From contig NZ_CP129672.1 in the NCBI RefSeq assembly GCF_030505195.1, positions 806,001 to 870,000 on the forward strand: a stretch of DNA of 64,000 nt, read 5' to 3'. The translations under genes were made by a program, and so were the position numbers. The stretch comes from Comamonas testosteroni. GTDB lineage: Bacteria > Pseudomonadota > Gammaproteobacteria > Burkholderiales > Burkholderiaceae_C. The notes below the pieces were generated by a model. It ran no database searches. It had not been told where the DNA came from and saw only the letters and a program-made list of their open reading frames with translations. Below are positions 7,644 through 15,890 of the stretch, one piece after another (the stretch's first letter is position 1; each line of letters starts with the position of its first letter).

Positions 7644-9712
7644 AGTCTGCTGCTCCATTCTTCGCTGGCAAAAGAGGATCGGGGGCGGCGCTGGGCCGCT
7701 GGCTTTGGTGGGATGGACGGAGTGACAGCGCGAGGTGCAGGCTCTTCCAAAACTGGAGCTGCATCGCTGGCATCTGTTTCAGGCGGGCTGAATAGGTCGC
7801 GCGGCGGTTGCACAGCCTGCTCAAGCAACTGCCACTTGGCGTCAGACCATTTGTGCAGCCCTTGGGCCATGGCGGCATGCAGCGCATAGTTGCGGCAGTC
7901 CAAGATCTCATTCCGCTGCCGGCGCTTCATCCAGCGAAACACATCCTTGCCGTTGATCCGCTGCAGCACACGGTGCTCAGCAGTCAGCTGCTCAAACCAT
8001 TCGCGTGGCAGCTCTTCGCTAAAGTGCAGATAGCCAGGTCCGGGTTCCTTGATGGCAAGTTGGCCTAGCAGCAGATCCTTGGCGTTATCAACGCCCAGAG
8101 TCCACAGCTTGACCCCGCGCGCAATCTTGCGGCCACGATAGTTGACCTCCTGCAGCGTGACGGGCCCCACCAGAGCGATGCCAGGCCGGCCCTTGATAGC
8201 GCGCAAATTGGGAATGACGTTCTGCGTCTTGGTCACCCAGTTGTAGACCGCCTGCGTCTGGTCGCTGCTGTCCACATTGGTGGCCGTGATGCCCATGCTG
8301 CTGCCGTTCCACAGCTGCTTGTAACGGCTTTGCAGATAGGCGGTGACCGGCTCCCAATCGCTTTCATTGGCAGGGTTGCCCTCGATGATGTGGTGATCCA
8401 CCACCCAGCTCTCCAGCCCTCGCCCCCAGGCCCAGACGCTGATATCCCACCAGGTGTGCTGCACGTCCACGCTGGCCGTGAGCATCAAGCCACCCACGGG
8501 CACAGTCTTCAACTTGTAGGGCTCGGCGCGGGCCTGCAGCGCATGTTCATCAGCGGCTTCGCCCTTGAGCTCCCAGGCCTGGCCCAGAGTTTCGTTGGTG
8601 AAGCTGGTCATGGGGCCGGCATCACCCTCTTTCAATGCACGGTCGGCCTTCTCGAATTCGTCTGCAATGGTGGACCAGGGGCGCTGCGGGCTATAGGCAG
8701 CCCAGATATGCACGCCCACCGTGCGCGGTGGCCGGCAGGGTTCGCCGCTGGCATCGCGCCAAATGCGATCAGCGCCAAAGCGCTTGCCTGAGCGACGGCA
8801 CACCCAGGCGCCGACCAGGGGCCAACCGCCCGGCATGTAGTCGGCCTGGGTGATGGAGTCGCGGCAATGTGGGCAGACATGGCGCACGGTCTCGGGCTTG
8901 CCGCGTTCCCACTTGAAGCCGTGCAGCACCGAAGGCCCACCCCAGGTCAGCGTGTGCTCTACGCCGCAGCGGGGGCACTCGATGAGGTAATCAACTTCAT
9001 CTTCTGAATCCTCGCAGGCGCGTGAGACGTGGCACAGCCCCATGATGCCCGGCGTGCTGCCGCCCACGAACTTGGGATATGGAGCCCCCTCCAACCGCCC
9101 TTTGGCCAAGCTGCCGGGAGAGCCCGCCGTCTTGTCCTTGCTGGCACCAATGGTCTGGTCAAAGGCCGTCCACTCATCAAGGATTGCCACCGCGACCGTG
9201 ATACGGCGGTATGCCCGCGCAGCCTTGCCGCCCAGCAGGTGCAGCACGCTGTCACGGAATGGCTTGTATTTGATGGTCTCTTCGATGCGCCCACCTCGCT
9301 TGCGCGCAGCGAGAACAGACGGCACACCGTTCACAGGGTCGAGCAGCGGCTCGATTTCCGACTTGACGAAGCTGTCGCGGTCATCATCTGTCGGCTGCCA
9401 CAGCGCTTGCTTGCGCCGGCGGTGGGCGATGTTGTAGCAAATAAAGGCCGTGATCATCTTGCTATAGCCCACCCGTTTGGACTTCTTGACCGCCAGTTCC
9501 TCGATGCGGTCATCGCTCATGAAATCCAGAATGCCGATCTGAAAGGGCCAGGCCACCCAACCACCCTTTTGGTGGCTGGACTCACCAGCCAACAGGAAAT
9601 TCTCAGCGGCCCATTCCGACAGGGTTTGCGGAGCCTCAGCCCGCATGCTGGACATTCCCAGCGCCGCGGCTGCCTTGATGGCCTCCATGGCTTCAATGGT
9701 GACAACGCTCAT
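7640..9712 (-). CDS. Terminase large subunit, lambda GpA family
   Basis: 690 aa, usual length for GpA (about 640-700). N-terminal 'LSEWAAENFLL' and 'QIGILDFMSDDRIEELAVKK' mark the GpA ATPase; 'KSKRVGYSK' is the adenine/Walker-like region; 'AVAILDEWTAFD' carries the Walker B/catalytic acids; 'CPRCG' and 'CPHC' form the conserved zinc site; the nuclease domain follows ('SVDVQHTWWDISVWAWGRG'). C-terminal about 45 residues are Pro-rich and may bind portal. Cuts and packages DNA with the Nu1-type small subunit encoded just upstream (four-base overlap). Confidence 0.95.
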   Translation of the reverse strand: MSVVTIEAMEAIKAAAALGMSSMRAEAPQTLSEWAAENFLLAGESSHQKGGWVAWPFQIGILDFMSDDRIEELAVKKSKRVGYSKMITAFICYNIAHRRRKQALWQPTDDDRDSFVKSEIEPLLDPVNGVPSVLAARKRGGRIEETIKYKPFRDSVLHLLGGKAARAYRRITVAVAILDEWTAFDQTIGASKDKTAGSPGSLAKGRLEGAPYPKFVGGSTPGIMGLCHVSRACEDSEDEVDYLIECPRCGVEHTLTWGGPSVLHGFKWERGKPETVRHVCPHCRDSITQADYMPGGWPLVGAWVCRRSGKRFGADRIWRDASGEPCRPPRTVGVHIWAAYSPQRPWSTIADEFEKADRALKEGDAGPMTSFTNETLGQAWELKGEAADEHALQARAEPYKLKTVPVGGLMLTASVDVQHTWWDISVWAWGRGLESWVVDHHIIEGNPANESDWEPVTAYLQSRYKQLWNGSSMGITATNVDSSDQTQAVYNWVTKTQNVIPNLRAIKGRPGIALVGPVTLQEVNYRGRKIARGVKLWTLGVDNAKDLLLGQLAIKEPGPGYLHFSEELPREWFEQLTAEHRVLQRINGKDVFRWMKRRQRNEILDCRNYALHAAMAQGLHKWSDAKWQLLEQAVQPPRDLFSPPETDASDAAPVLEEPAPRAVTPSIPPKPAAQRRPRSSFASEEWSSRL

Positions 9713-10251
9713 TCACCGCCCTCCTCTTCTGCTTGGCCTGCGTCTTCTTCAAAGCCCAAGGCCATTCCTTCGATTTGCTCTGATATCTGTTTTGTCGTGA
9801 CTCGGATCCACTCATTGCGGGCACCAGCCAGCACACGCAGCACGACAACCAGGGCTTCATAGGGCAGGTCTGGGCAGGCCTTGCGCATCTGCCCCTCGAC
9901 CTGATCCATGTGGTCGACCACCGCAGAACTGGCCAGGCCCAGCACGTCAGCCAGCAGGCCGATGGGAGCAAACTGCCCGCGTGCCACTTTGTTCTTGAGG
10001 TCTTGAGCCTCACGTTGTGACCGGGTCAGCAAGGCACGCTCATAGGCCAAATCCGTTCCATCGCTGCCGGCCCGACCCGCCGAGACATCGCGCAGACGTT
10101 CGCAGTAGCTCAGCAGCCACTCGTGGGCCGTGTCGCCGCGCGTGATCACCTTCTCGCTCACCAGCTGGCTCACACGGGCCTCGCTGACGCCGATAATTTC
10201 TGCAAATTCCGCTTGCGAAATAGGAGCATCCAAGTAAGGCAGGATCTTCAC
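9709..10251 (-). CDS. Terminase small subunit, lambda Nu1 family
   Basis: 180 aa, GTG start. The N-terminal 'ISQAEFAEIIGVSEARVSQL' is the winged helix-turn-helix that recognises the packaging (cos) site; the middle 'ERALLTRSQREAQDLKNKVARG' helical region and acidic C-terminus match Nu1. Stop overlaps the start of the large subunit (ATGA), ensuring balanced synthesis. Confidence 0.9.
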   Translation of the reverse strand: MKILPYLDAPISQAEFAEIIGVSEARVSQLVSEKVITRGDTAHEWLLSYCERLRDVSAGRAGSDGTDLAYERALLTRSQREAQDLKNKVARGQFAPIGLLADVLGLASSAVVDHMDQVEGQMRKACPDLPYEALVVVLRVLAGARNEWIRVTTKQISEQIEGMALGFEEDAGQAEEEGGE

Positions 10252-10363
10252 TTAACCCCCCTAGAAGCACTGCGCAACAGTCTAAACATGCGGCTCGAAT
10301 TACCCGCTTCGGAGGAGGCCAGGGAGGACCCATGGCCTGCCCATTTTTTGAGCACCACCGCCC
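10252..10363. other. Gap between terminase and replication genes, possible cos region
   Basis: 112 bases with no gene. In lambda-like phages the packaging site lies next to the small terminase gene, so this is the natural place to look for cos. The purine-rich run around 10309-10330 is the only visible feature; no cos sequence can be recognised. Confidence 0.2.
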
Positions 10364-11197
10364 TCATGCCGCCAGCCCTCCGATGTCGCGGCGACCGCTG
10401 TCCCAGGAGAACTTGAGGACAGCCCCGCCGTCCTCGCGCAGGCGATCAACCACCCGCTCGCCCAGGTACTTGCTACTGAGATCCTCGACCGTGTGGTTGG
10501 TCAACAGCAGCGAAGGCTTGCGCTGCTCATAGCGTTCATTGAGAACGTCGAACATCACATTGCGCTCAAACTCCGTACCCTGCTGCACACCGACCTCATC
10601 CACGATCAGCAGATCCGGGAACACCATCTGCGCCACCACATCGCTCTCGGTCACGCCTGAGTTGCGGGCCCAGCTGTCCTTGACCATGCGCACGATGCGG
10701 CCTGCAGAGACAAACAGCACACTGGCCTTGTGCTCGCGCATCACCTGTAGACCGATGCCCACGGCCAGGTGCGTCTTGCCCGTGCCGAAGTTGCCCATGA
10801 AGATCGCGCTGCGTCCTGTCTTGCGAACCCTGGCGAAGTCATCGGCGTACGCTTGGGCGAAGTCCAACGCCATTTGCTGACCCTCATGGCTCACCTCGTA
10901 CGACCCCAACGTTCGATCACGAAAACGCTCAGGGATGCCGGCGCGGCCCATCCTGGCCTCCCACTCTTGCACCCGCACCGCGCGGCGCTGCTGCTCATCA
11001 CGCAGCCTCTCAGCCTCACGCTCTGCCGCCGCGCATGCTGGGCAACCCAGCCAGATGTCGCCCAGATGGCACAGCGACTGGAAGGGGCCATGCCTATCGC
11101 ATTCGGCCTGCTTCACCAGCGGAGGACGATGCACACCCGACTGGATGGCAGCAGACAGCGAGCGGCTGCCCGATTGGCGATTCATTTCATTCATCAC
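10364..11197 (-). CDS. DnaC/IstB-like helicase loader ATPase
   Basis: 277 aa. N-terminal zinc-ribbon-like part with 'CDRHG' and 'CPAC' (about 33-55), then a AAA+ core: Walker A 'GNFGTGKTHLA', Walker B 'LLIVDEVG', sensor 1 'LLTNH'. Same arrangement as DnaC and phage P-type loaders that place host DnaB at the phage origin. Start overlaps the stop of the DUF1376 gene, so the two form a replication pair. Confidence 0.85.
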   Translation of the reverse strand: MMNEMNRQSGSRSLSAAIQSGVHRPPLVKQAECDRHGPFQSLCHLGDIWLGCPACAAAEREAERLRDEQQRRAVRVQEWEARMGRAGIPERFRDRTLGSYEVSHEGQQMALDFAQAYADDFARVRKTGRSAIFMGNFGTGKTHLAVGIGLQVMREHKASVLFVSAGRIVRMVKDSWARNSGVTESDVVAQMVFPDLLIVDEVGVQQGTEFERNVMFDVLNERYEQRKPSLLLTNHTVEDLSSKYLGERVVDRLREDGGAVLKFSWDSGRRDIGGLAA

Positions 11198-12003
11198 AGC
11201 GCATGCACTCCTATGCCTTGGTGGAGGGTTTTGATGGGTGGCTCACTTCGGCCAGGACGGGGCTTGATCGGGGCCGAGGCAGTCGCCAGCACCCGGTCTA
11301 CGTAGGACGGCAGGTAGGAGATCGGCTCGCGCGCCTCGGCTCGGGCACGGGCCACGGCAGAGCGCATCTGCCCCACCGTCACGCGGCTGGTGCACCAGCT
11401 GTTGGCCAACGGCCAGAACTTCTTGCGGTCATGGATGCTGGTGTGGTCAACCTGCACGCCAAACTCTTCAAACACAGTTGCCCATTCGGCTTCACGAGCA
11501 GGCACAACGGCATCCGTGCGCGCCTTTTCTTCATCATCGATATGGTTCTGGTTCTGGTTGGTTGTACGTCCGTTCAACGACCGTTCAACGTCCGTTGCAC
11601 CGGGTTCACCGTCACCACCGTGGCCCGGTTGACCAGTCACAGCACCACCAGCCAGTGGCGGCGCGGGCTTCTTTCCGCCCCTGCGTTTGGCCGCAGACGC
11701 TTTGCCAGCAAGCGATTGCTGCTCCTGTTTTTTCAGGTATGCAGCCAACTCGATATCACAGCGCTCGTTGTGCCAGCCGTCATCCTGCAGCGTGAAGAAC
11801 TCATCCAGCAGCCCTTGCAGCGCCTTGCGCAGCTCATCAGACGTTGCCAGCACACGGCGCGCCAGCTTGTCAAAGTCCGGGTTCAACGGCTGCTCGGTGT
11901 CGTAATACAAATCCAGCAGTTCCCGGTACAACGCCCGTTCAACGAACGTTAAATGCCGGGTGGCATTGTTGAAGTCACCAATATGGTGCGGGTAGTGATT
12001 CAT
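11194..12003 (-). CDS. DUF1376 phage replication protein
   Basis: 269 aa from MNHYPHHIGDFNNATRHL. The N-terminal 'FVERALYRELLDLYYDTEQP' block is diagnostic of DUF1376 (YdaU-type), a winged-helix domain found in phage replication initiators that occupy the lambda O position. The middle is a basic Lys/Gly/Asn-rich linker; the C-terminal about 80 residues are helical. Likely recognises the origin and hands over to the DnaC-like protein. Confidence 0.8.
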   Translation of the reverse strand: MNHYPHHIGDFNNATRHLTFVERALYRELLDLYYDTEQPLNPDFDKLARRVLATSDELRKALQGLLDEFFTLQDDGWHNERCDIELAAYLKKQEQQSLAGKASAAKRRGGKKPAPPLAGGAVTGQPGHGGDGEPGATDVERSLNGRTTNQNQNHIDDEEKARTDAVVPAREAEWATVFEEFGVQVDHTSIHDRKKFWPLANSWCTSRVTVGQMRSAVARARAEAREPISYLPSYVDRVLATASAPIKPRPGRSEPPIKTLHQGIGVHAL

Positions 12004-12023
12004 TGCCCTAGGCCCAACTGATA

Positions 12024-12428
12024 TCAGGCGATGGCTTGTTGCTTCGCCTTGCACTTCACAGGCACAACGTCACGCTGACGCGGAGACACGCTGCAGCGGC
12101 GTGCAGCTCCCTCCTCAAGCCGCCCGGCGGCCAGCAAGGCATTGACGGTGCTCGCCACACTGCACAGCTCCAGCCACACGCCGGTTTGCTGGTTGTAGTA
12201 GTCGCGCAGCTCACGGCGGCTCATGTCACGCACGCCCTGCTGGTGGGCATGGCGCAGCGTCTCATAGAGCTTTTCGCTCAAACGGCGGCGGGTCTCGTTG
12301 CCCAGCTCGGCAAAAGCCTCTGCGCTGGTATCTTTGCTGGTCATAACGGGTTTGGATTGCTGCATGGTTGCACCTCCTGATATCTGCGTTTGCGGCTGCA
12401 TGGCCGCGTTGAAATTGGTTGCGGTCAT
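12024..12428 (-). CDS. Small phage early protein of unknown function (winged-helix-like)
   Basis: 134 aa, start overlapping the previous stop (ATGA). 'LRDYYNQQTGVWLELCSVAS' followed by 'TVNALLAAGRLEE' resembles a short winged-helix domain, then a basic tail 'RRCSVSPRQRDVVPVKCK'. Position just before the replication genes suggests a DNA-binding accessory. Not recognised as a named family. Confidence 0.6.
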   Translation of the reverse strand: MTATNFNAAMQPQTQISGGATMQQSKPVMTSKDTSAEAFAELGNETRRRLSEKLYETLRHAHQQGVRDMSRRELRDYYNQQTGVWLELCSVASTVNALLAAGRLEEGAARRCSVSPRQRDVVPVKCKAKQQAIA

Positions 12429-13258
12429 ACGCCTGCGGCCTCACGCAAGCGGTAACGGATACGGCGCTCCAGATAGGCCTCGGCGTCTGCGCGCTTGGCT
12501 ACCTTGTCCATGTCAAAACGGGGCTGGTAGCCACGGCCAGGGCGCACAAACATCAGCACAGGGCGCACATCGGCACCGCCCGTGCCGCTGGCAGCCCAGA
12601 TGCCGGGGGCCAGGTGAGCTGTGCGTTCGTCTTGCTCACCCTTCTGGGTGATGCGTGGCCCGCCGCGTGTCTTGCCGTAGGTCACGAAGTAGCGCCTGCC
12701 GGCCTGCTTTTTGGTGCCGCGATGCACGCGCTGATAGCCCTTCTCGCTCATGTTGGCCTTGTAGCCCTGCTCGCCAAATGCATGGAAATAGCTGATCAGC
12801 TGAACCAGAAACGGGCCGCGCAAGTTGCCCTTGCCGTCATCGCTGCCGGGATAAGGCCCACCCCTGTCATCGCTGGGAATGGCCGTTTGGTAGCCGTTGG
12901 GCAAGATGCCTGCGCGCCTTAGCGCGGATTCGCTGCGCTTGTCACGACGACGACCGCCCCAGGTCTGGGCATCAAGGATCTTTTGCGGGTCGATCCCCTT
13001 GCCGCCCATATAGGTAGGCTCGATGGTCACGCTCAGCTTCGCGGCCGTAGCCATGCGCACAAACGGGCTGCGCAAGATGTAATCCGTGGGACGGTCAAAC
13101 ACAGCGCGCATCTCATCCTGCATGGCGCGGCGCACTTGAAAGCCGGTATCGTTCAGCGCCTTGGCATAGGCCTTGGCAGCCTGCGGGCCGGTCAAGCCGC
13201 GAATCTGGCGCAGCACTTCTGCCTGGTTCATCATTCGGGCACTCAGCTGGATATACAT
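12425..13258 (-). CDS. Conserved phage protein, unknown function
   Basis: 277 aa. ATG begins one base after the cII-like stop (TGA-T-ATG), indicating coupling; a later ATG pair at codons 9-10 is also possible. Contains 'QAAKAYAKALNDTGFQVRRA' and many Arg/Gly/Tyr motifs, with a look of tail or capsid accessory proteins (minor-tail-Z-like N-terminus), yet it sits in the early replication operon. I do not recognise a family with certainty. Confidence 0.55.
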   Translation of the reverse strand: MYIQLSARMMNQAEVLRQIRGLTGPQAAKAYAKALNDTGFQVRRAMQDEMRAVFDRPTDYILRSPFVRMATAAKLSVTIEPTYMGGKGIDPQKILDAQTWGGRRRDKRSESALRRAGILPNGYQTAIPSDDRGGPYPGSDDGKGNLRGPFLVQLISYFHAFGEQGYKANMSEKGYQRVHRGTKKQAGRRYFVTYGKTRGGPRITQKGEQDERTAHLAPGIWAASGTGGADVRPVLMFVRPGRGYQPRFDMDKVAKRADAEAYLERRIRYRLREAAGV

Positions 13259-13259
13259 A

Positions 13260-13802
13260 TCAGCCGTCCCATCCGTCCGTCGATGGCTGCTGCGGCACGC
13301 GCTGGGCCACCGCTGCCACCAAGTAGCCTGTCAGCACCATCACATCGCTGGCGAAGGCCTGCACGCGGCGAAACTTATTGCGATTGACCGGGCCATCACC
13401 CAGCAAGGCATCGGCCACCGAAGCCGTGAAGTCGCCCAAGCCATGCTGGTAGCGCATGAACGCCTCGACCGGATTGCCGCCAGACTGATCAGGCGCCTCG
13501 GGCACGCAGCTATGACGCATGGCGGAAGCCATTGCCTGCAACACAAACGGCAGGCCTGATGCCTGCTGAATCGCCAAAGCCTCATCCATCGTCAGCTTGT
13601 GGCGCGTGTTATTGGGGTTCAGCTTGTGCTGCAGCGTGTTGGCAGAGACATTCATAGCCTCGGCCAGTGCAGGCACGCCACCAGGGAAGCGATCGGCCAC
13701 CAGACGCGCGGCATCTTGCAGGCACATTCCGCGCCCAGTGTCGGATTCGCCATGCAGAACGCCATAGCCGGAATCCGCGCCAACTGTGACAGTAGAGCCC
13801 AT
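13260..13802 (-). CDS. CII-type phage regulator (CP76 family)
   Basis: 180 aa from MGSTVTVGAD, with GAGGAGGA ribosome binding site. 'VPALAEAMNVSANTLQHKLN' followed by 'TMDEALAIQQASG' is the HTH of the phage CII/CP76 regulator family; the C-terminal half is helical and probably oligomerises. Third in the cro-led operon, the classical cII position, so it is expected to influence the lysis-lysogeny choice. Confidence 0.75.
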   Translation of the reverse strand: MGSTVTVGADSGYGVLHGESDTGRGMCLQDAARLVADRFPGGVPALAEAMNVSANTLQHKLNPNNTRHKLTMDEALAIQQASGLPFVLQAMASAMRHSCVPEAPDQSGGNPVEAFMRYQHGLGDFTASVADALLGDGPVNRNKFRRVQAFASDVMVLTGYLVAAVAQRVPQQPSTDGWDG

Positions 13803-13829
13803 AGCAGTCCTCCTCAAACAAAGGCAGCC

Positions 13830-14252
13830 ATGAGCACACAACCCACAGCCACACCAGCCAAAGAAAAATCCAGCTCCGCGCCATTGGCTACCATGGCGAA
13901 AACCGCCCCGATATCAGAGCTGATCAAGACGAAAAAAATGGACACGCAACCTGACAAGCCAGCCACGCCAGATGAACGCATCGACGCCATCGAGGCCATG
14001 CTGGGCCACTTGATATTTCTGCTGGAGGTTGAGCCGAACTTCACTGCTGAGGCCCTTGTGAAGTGGATTGCGACCTGCCGCCAGGCTGAGCGCGACAAGG
14101 GCATTGCAGACCCTCGCCAGCAGCTGGTGTTTGCGCAGCTGTGCGAAAGGCTCGGTCTTGTGGAGGGCGATCCTCAGCAATCAGATCCAGCAGCAAAGCA
14201 AGCCGCTCGCTCTGCGCTGCAGAGAGCACAACGCCGGCCTGCTGCAGACTGA
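13830..14252 (+). CDS. Hypothetical protein on the opposite strand of the cro-cII operon
   Basis: 140 aa. The first 36 residues are Ser/Thr/Lys-rich; ATG 13938 (MDTQPDK) is an alternative start. The middle 'TPDERIDAIEAMLGHLIFLL' followed by 'ALVKWIATCRQAERDKG' has natural protein composition. Its last 70 codons overlap, convergently, the minus-strand gene at 14041-14391. No ribosome binding site worth the name. Either a true antisense gene or a fortunate open frame. Confidence 0.45.
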   Translation: MSTQPTATPAKEKSSSAPLATMAKTAPISELIKTKKMDTQPDKPATPDERIDAIEAMLGHLIFLLEVEPNFTAEALVKWIATCRQAERDKGIADPRQQLVFAQLCERLGLVEGDPQQSDPAAKQAARSALQRAQRRPAAD

Positions 14253-14391
14253 GTAGCCAGTTGCGATCGGCATGCAGCATCAAGATTGCCGTGTAGACGC
14301 AACGAGCGGGCAAGCCAAAATGAGCCGCAACGCGGTAAGCATTGCGCCCATCCCAGGCCGCTGCGATTTGTTCAGCTAGTGCGTCAGCCAT
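14041..14391 (-). CDS. Small early phage protein, coupled to cro
   Basis: 116 aa from ATG 14389-14391, which overlaps the cro stop in ATGGCTGA, good evidence of coupling. 'WDGRNAYRVAAHFGLPARCV' looks like a helix-turn-helix. The last about 45 residues are Gln/Pro/Gly-rich and lie antisense to the plus-strand gene ending at 14252. Probably a DNA-binding early regulator; family not recognised. Confidence 0.55.
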   Translation of the reverse strand: MADALAEQIAAAWDGRNAYRVAAHFGLPARCVYTAILMLHADRNWLLSLQQAGVVLSAAQSERLALLLDLIAEDRPPQDRAFRTAAQTPAAGEGLQCPCRAQPGGRSQSTSQGPQQ

Positions 14392-14659
14392 GGCTGGCAC
14401 TCGAAGCGGTGGCTGCACTGCCTGGCCAGTAAACGGACCAGTCTGACGGCCGAAGCTCATACAGAGGCATGCCAGTTAGTCCACTGACCTGTACGCAATA
14501 ACGAGTTGGAACGCCAGCGACACGCCAACTTTGAACAGCTTGATATGACGGTGCAGACACCTTCTTAGCGGCCTCCACCGGGCCACCAAGCAGAGAAATC
14601 GCTTTAGCCGCAGCCTCACGTGCCGCACCCTTAACATCGTCTTGAGCTTGCTTGGACAT
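14384..14659 (-). CDS. Cro/YdaS-type repressor
   Basis: 91 aa. 'AISLLGGPVEAAKKVS' followed by 'YQAVQSWRVAGVPTRYCVQV' is the HTH layout of YdaS/Cro-type proteins (helix 2 'AAKKV', recognition helix 'YQAVQSW'). Divergent from the CI repressor across a 74-base control region holding a perfect palindrome, so it is the lytic-side repressor. Confidence 0.85.
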   Translation of the reverse strand: MSKQAQDDVKGAAREAAAKAISLLGGPVEAAKKVSAPSYQAVQSWRVAGVPTRYCVQVSGLTGMPLYELRPSDWSVYWPGSAATASSASHG

Positions 14660-14678
14660 ATTTCACCTATACAAGAAT

Positions 14679-14694
14679 AACTAGCATACTAGTT
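14679..14694. promoter_or_regulatory. Operator palindrome between cro and cI
   Basis: AACTAG-CATA-CTAGTT, a perfect 6-4-6 inverted repeat in the middle of the cro/cI divergent region. The right part GCATACTAGTT recurs at 15506-15516 behind cI. Expected binding site for CI and/or Cro. Confidence 0.65.
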
Positions 14695-14733
14695 GATCTT
14701 GCATGGACTTGCAAGCCGACACAAGGAACACTT

Positions 14734-15474
14734 GTGCGTATGTCTATTCACCAGATCATCAAAAAAGAGCGAGAGGCGCGCGGCTGGTCCATGCAGCAAC
14801 TGGCTGAGGAAATCGCCAAAGCAGAAGGCCTTTCCAAGCCGCTGGCATGGCAGACAATCCAGCAGTGGGAAAAGCAGGATGGATCAGGCACCGCACCAAA
14901 GAGAACGCGCTTGGAGGTGCTTGCGCGAATCTTTGACATCAGCGTCGCTCAACTGATTGGCGAGGATGATGCAGCGCCGACTAGTCGCGCCCCAGCGCCT
15001 TTCGTAGACCGCTCGGGCATTCAGATGTATCACGCGCCTGATGCTGTGATCGTGCCCATTCTTGCCAACAGCGGAAGCATGGGCCCAGGCAACGAACTGC
15101 TTGAGGGAGATGTCATCGTTGGCGACATGGCACTCTCCCCTCACTGGGTTAATCAGTACATCAAGCCACAGAACCCAATGGAGTTGCGATTCATTCATGC
15201 CAACGGGGACAGCATGCATCCAACTTTCACCGACGGCGATGTACTTCTGGTTGATACAGGCTCTGGCGCGCGCGACCCTTCATCAAGGGAAGGCGTCTAC
15301 GTTCTCCAGGTCGACGGAAGAAACTTTATTAAGCGAGTCACCCCCCTGCTGAGCGGCAAACTTCAAGTCTCTAGCGATAACCAGAGCTCCAAAGCTGTAG
15401 AGATCTTGAACGGTGATCACGAAGTGACGGTTGTCGGCCGTGTGGTTTGGGCCTGGAACGGGAAACGCTTGTAG
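14734..15474 (+). CDS. CI-type phage repressor (XRE HTH + S24 self-cleaving domain)
   Basis: 246 aa, GTG 14734 (ATG 14740 two codons later is possible). N-terminal XRE HTH 'RGWSMQQLAEEIAKAEG' with recognition helix 'AWQTIQQWEKQ'; C-terminal LexA/S24 fold with Ser in 'HANGDSMHPTF' and Lys in 'GRNFIKRVTP'. Both catalytic residues are there, so RecA-stimulated self-cleavage and SOS induction are expected. The Ala-Gly type cleavage site is not obvious in the linker (80-110). Confidence 0.93.
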   Translation: MRMSIHQIIKKEREARGWSMQQLAEEIAKAEGLSKPLAWQTIQQWEKQDGSGTAPKRTRLEVLARIFDISVAQLIGEDDAAPTSRAPAPFVDRSGIQMYHAPDAVIVPILANSGSMGPGNELLEGDVIVGDMALSPHWVNQYIKPQNPMELRFIHANGDSMHPTFTDGDVLLVDTGSGARDPSSREGVYVLQVDGRNFIKRVTPLLSGKLQVSSDNQSSKAVEILNGDHEVTVVGRVVWAWNGKRL

Positions 15475-15493
15475 AAGCAACAAGTATTCTTTG

Positions 15494-15523
15494 CTAGTTT
15501 TACTTGCATACTAGTTTTACTTG
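15494..15523. repeat. Tandem operator-like repeats behind cI
   Basis: CTAGTTTTACTTG occurs twice (15494-15506 and 15511-15523), and the junction contains GCATACTAGTT as in the cro/cI palindrome. Starts 20 bases after the cI stop. May be a third operator bound by CI that controls the rightward genes. Confidence 0.55.
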
Positions 15524-15569
15524 TGGCACATTCAGCCCATCGCAGCAATGTGATGGGCACCACGGTATC

Positions 15570-15591
15570 GACCGGGTTACGCCCGGTCTTT
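15570..15591 (+). terminator. Terminator after cI
   Basis: GACCGGG-TTACG-CCCGGTC followed by TTT; a 7-bp perfect GC-rich stem. The T run is short, so strength is uncertain. Confidence 0.5.
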
Positions 15592-15890
15592 CAAAACTTC
15601 ACGCCCAGACAGTTCGCACCACCAATGCAGTGCGCACCGGGCAAATAGCATCAGCGGGCATGGCCGCTGCTCTGCGCGGCATCCCTGCCGTAACCAGCCG
15701 TCAAAGTACGTAAACGGTCAAAAGGGTGAGGCGAAGGCGGCCAAGAGCAAGAACGGTCATGCCGGTTGGAATCCCGGCAACGCCCTCCCCGTGCGCTACG
15801 GGGCAAACCAGAGCACCTTGCAGCAGGGTGCTGCGGTTTGACCTAATTCCCTCATGTGCTAAAACCTCCCAATCAAATGAGGGAGAAGAC
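15592..15890 (+). other. Gap between cI and the secreted-protein gene
   Basis: About 300 bases with several overlapping open frames (one at 15504-15713, one running into the next gene) but no start with a good ribosome binding site and no recognisable product. An AT-poor stretch that may carry the promoter for the secreted-protein gene; none is clear. Confidence 0.3.

Noticed and set aside
15504..15713. 69-codon frame between cI and the secreted protein
   Set aside because: Starts within the operator-like repeats, crosses a terminator hairpin, no ribosome binding site; kept only as part of a gap.
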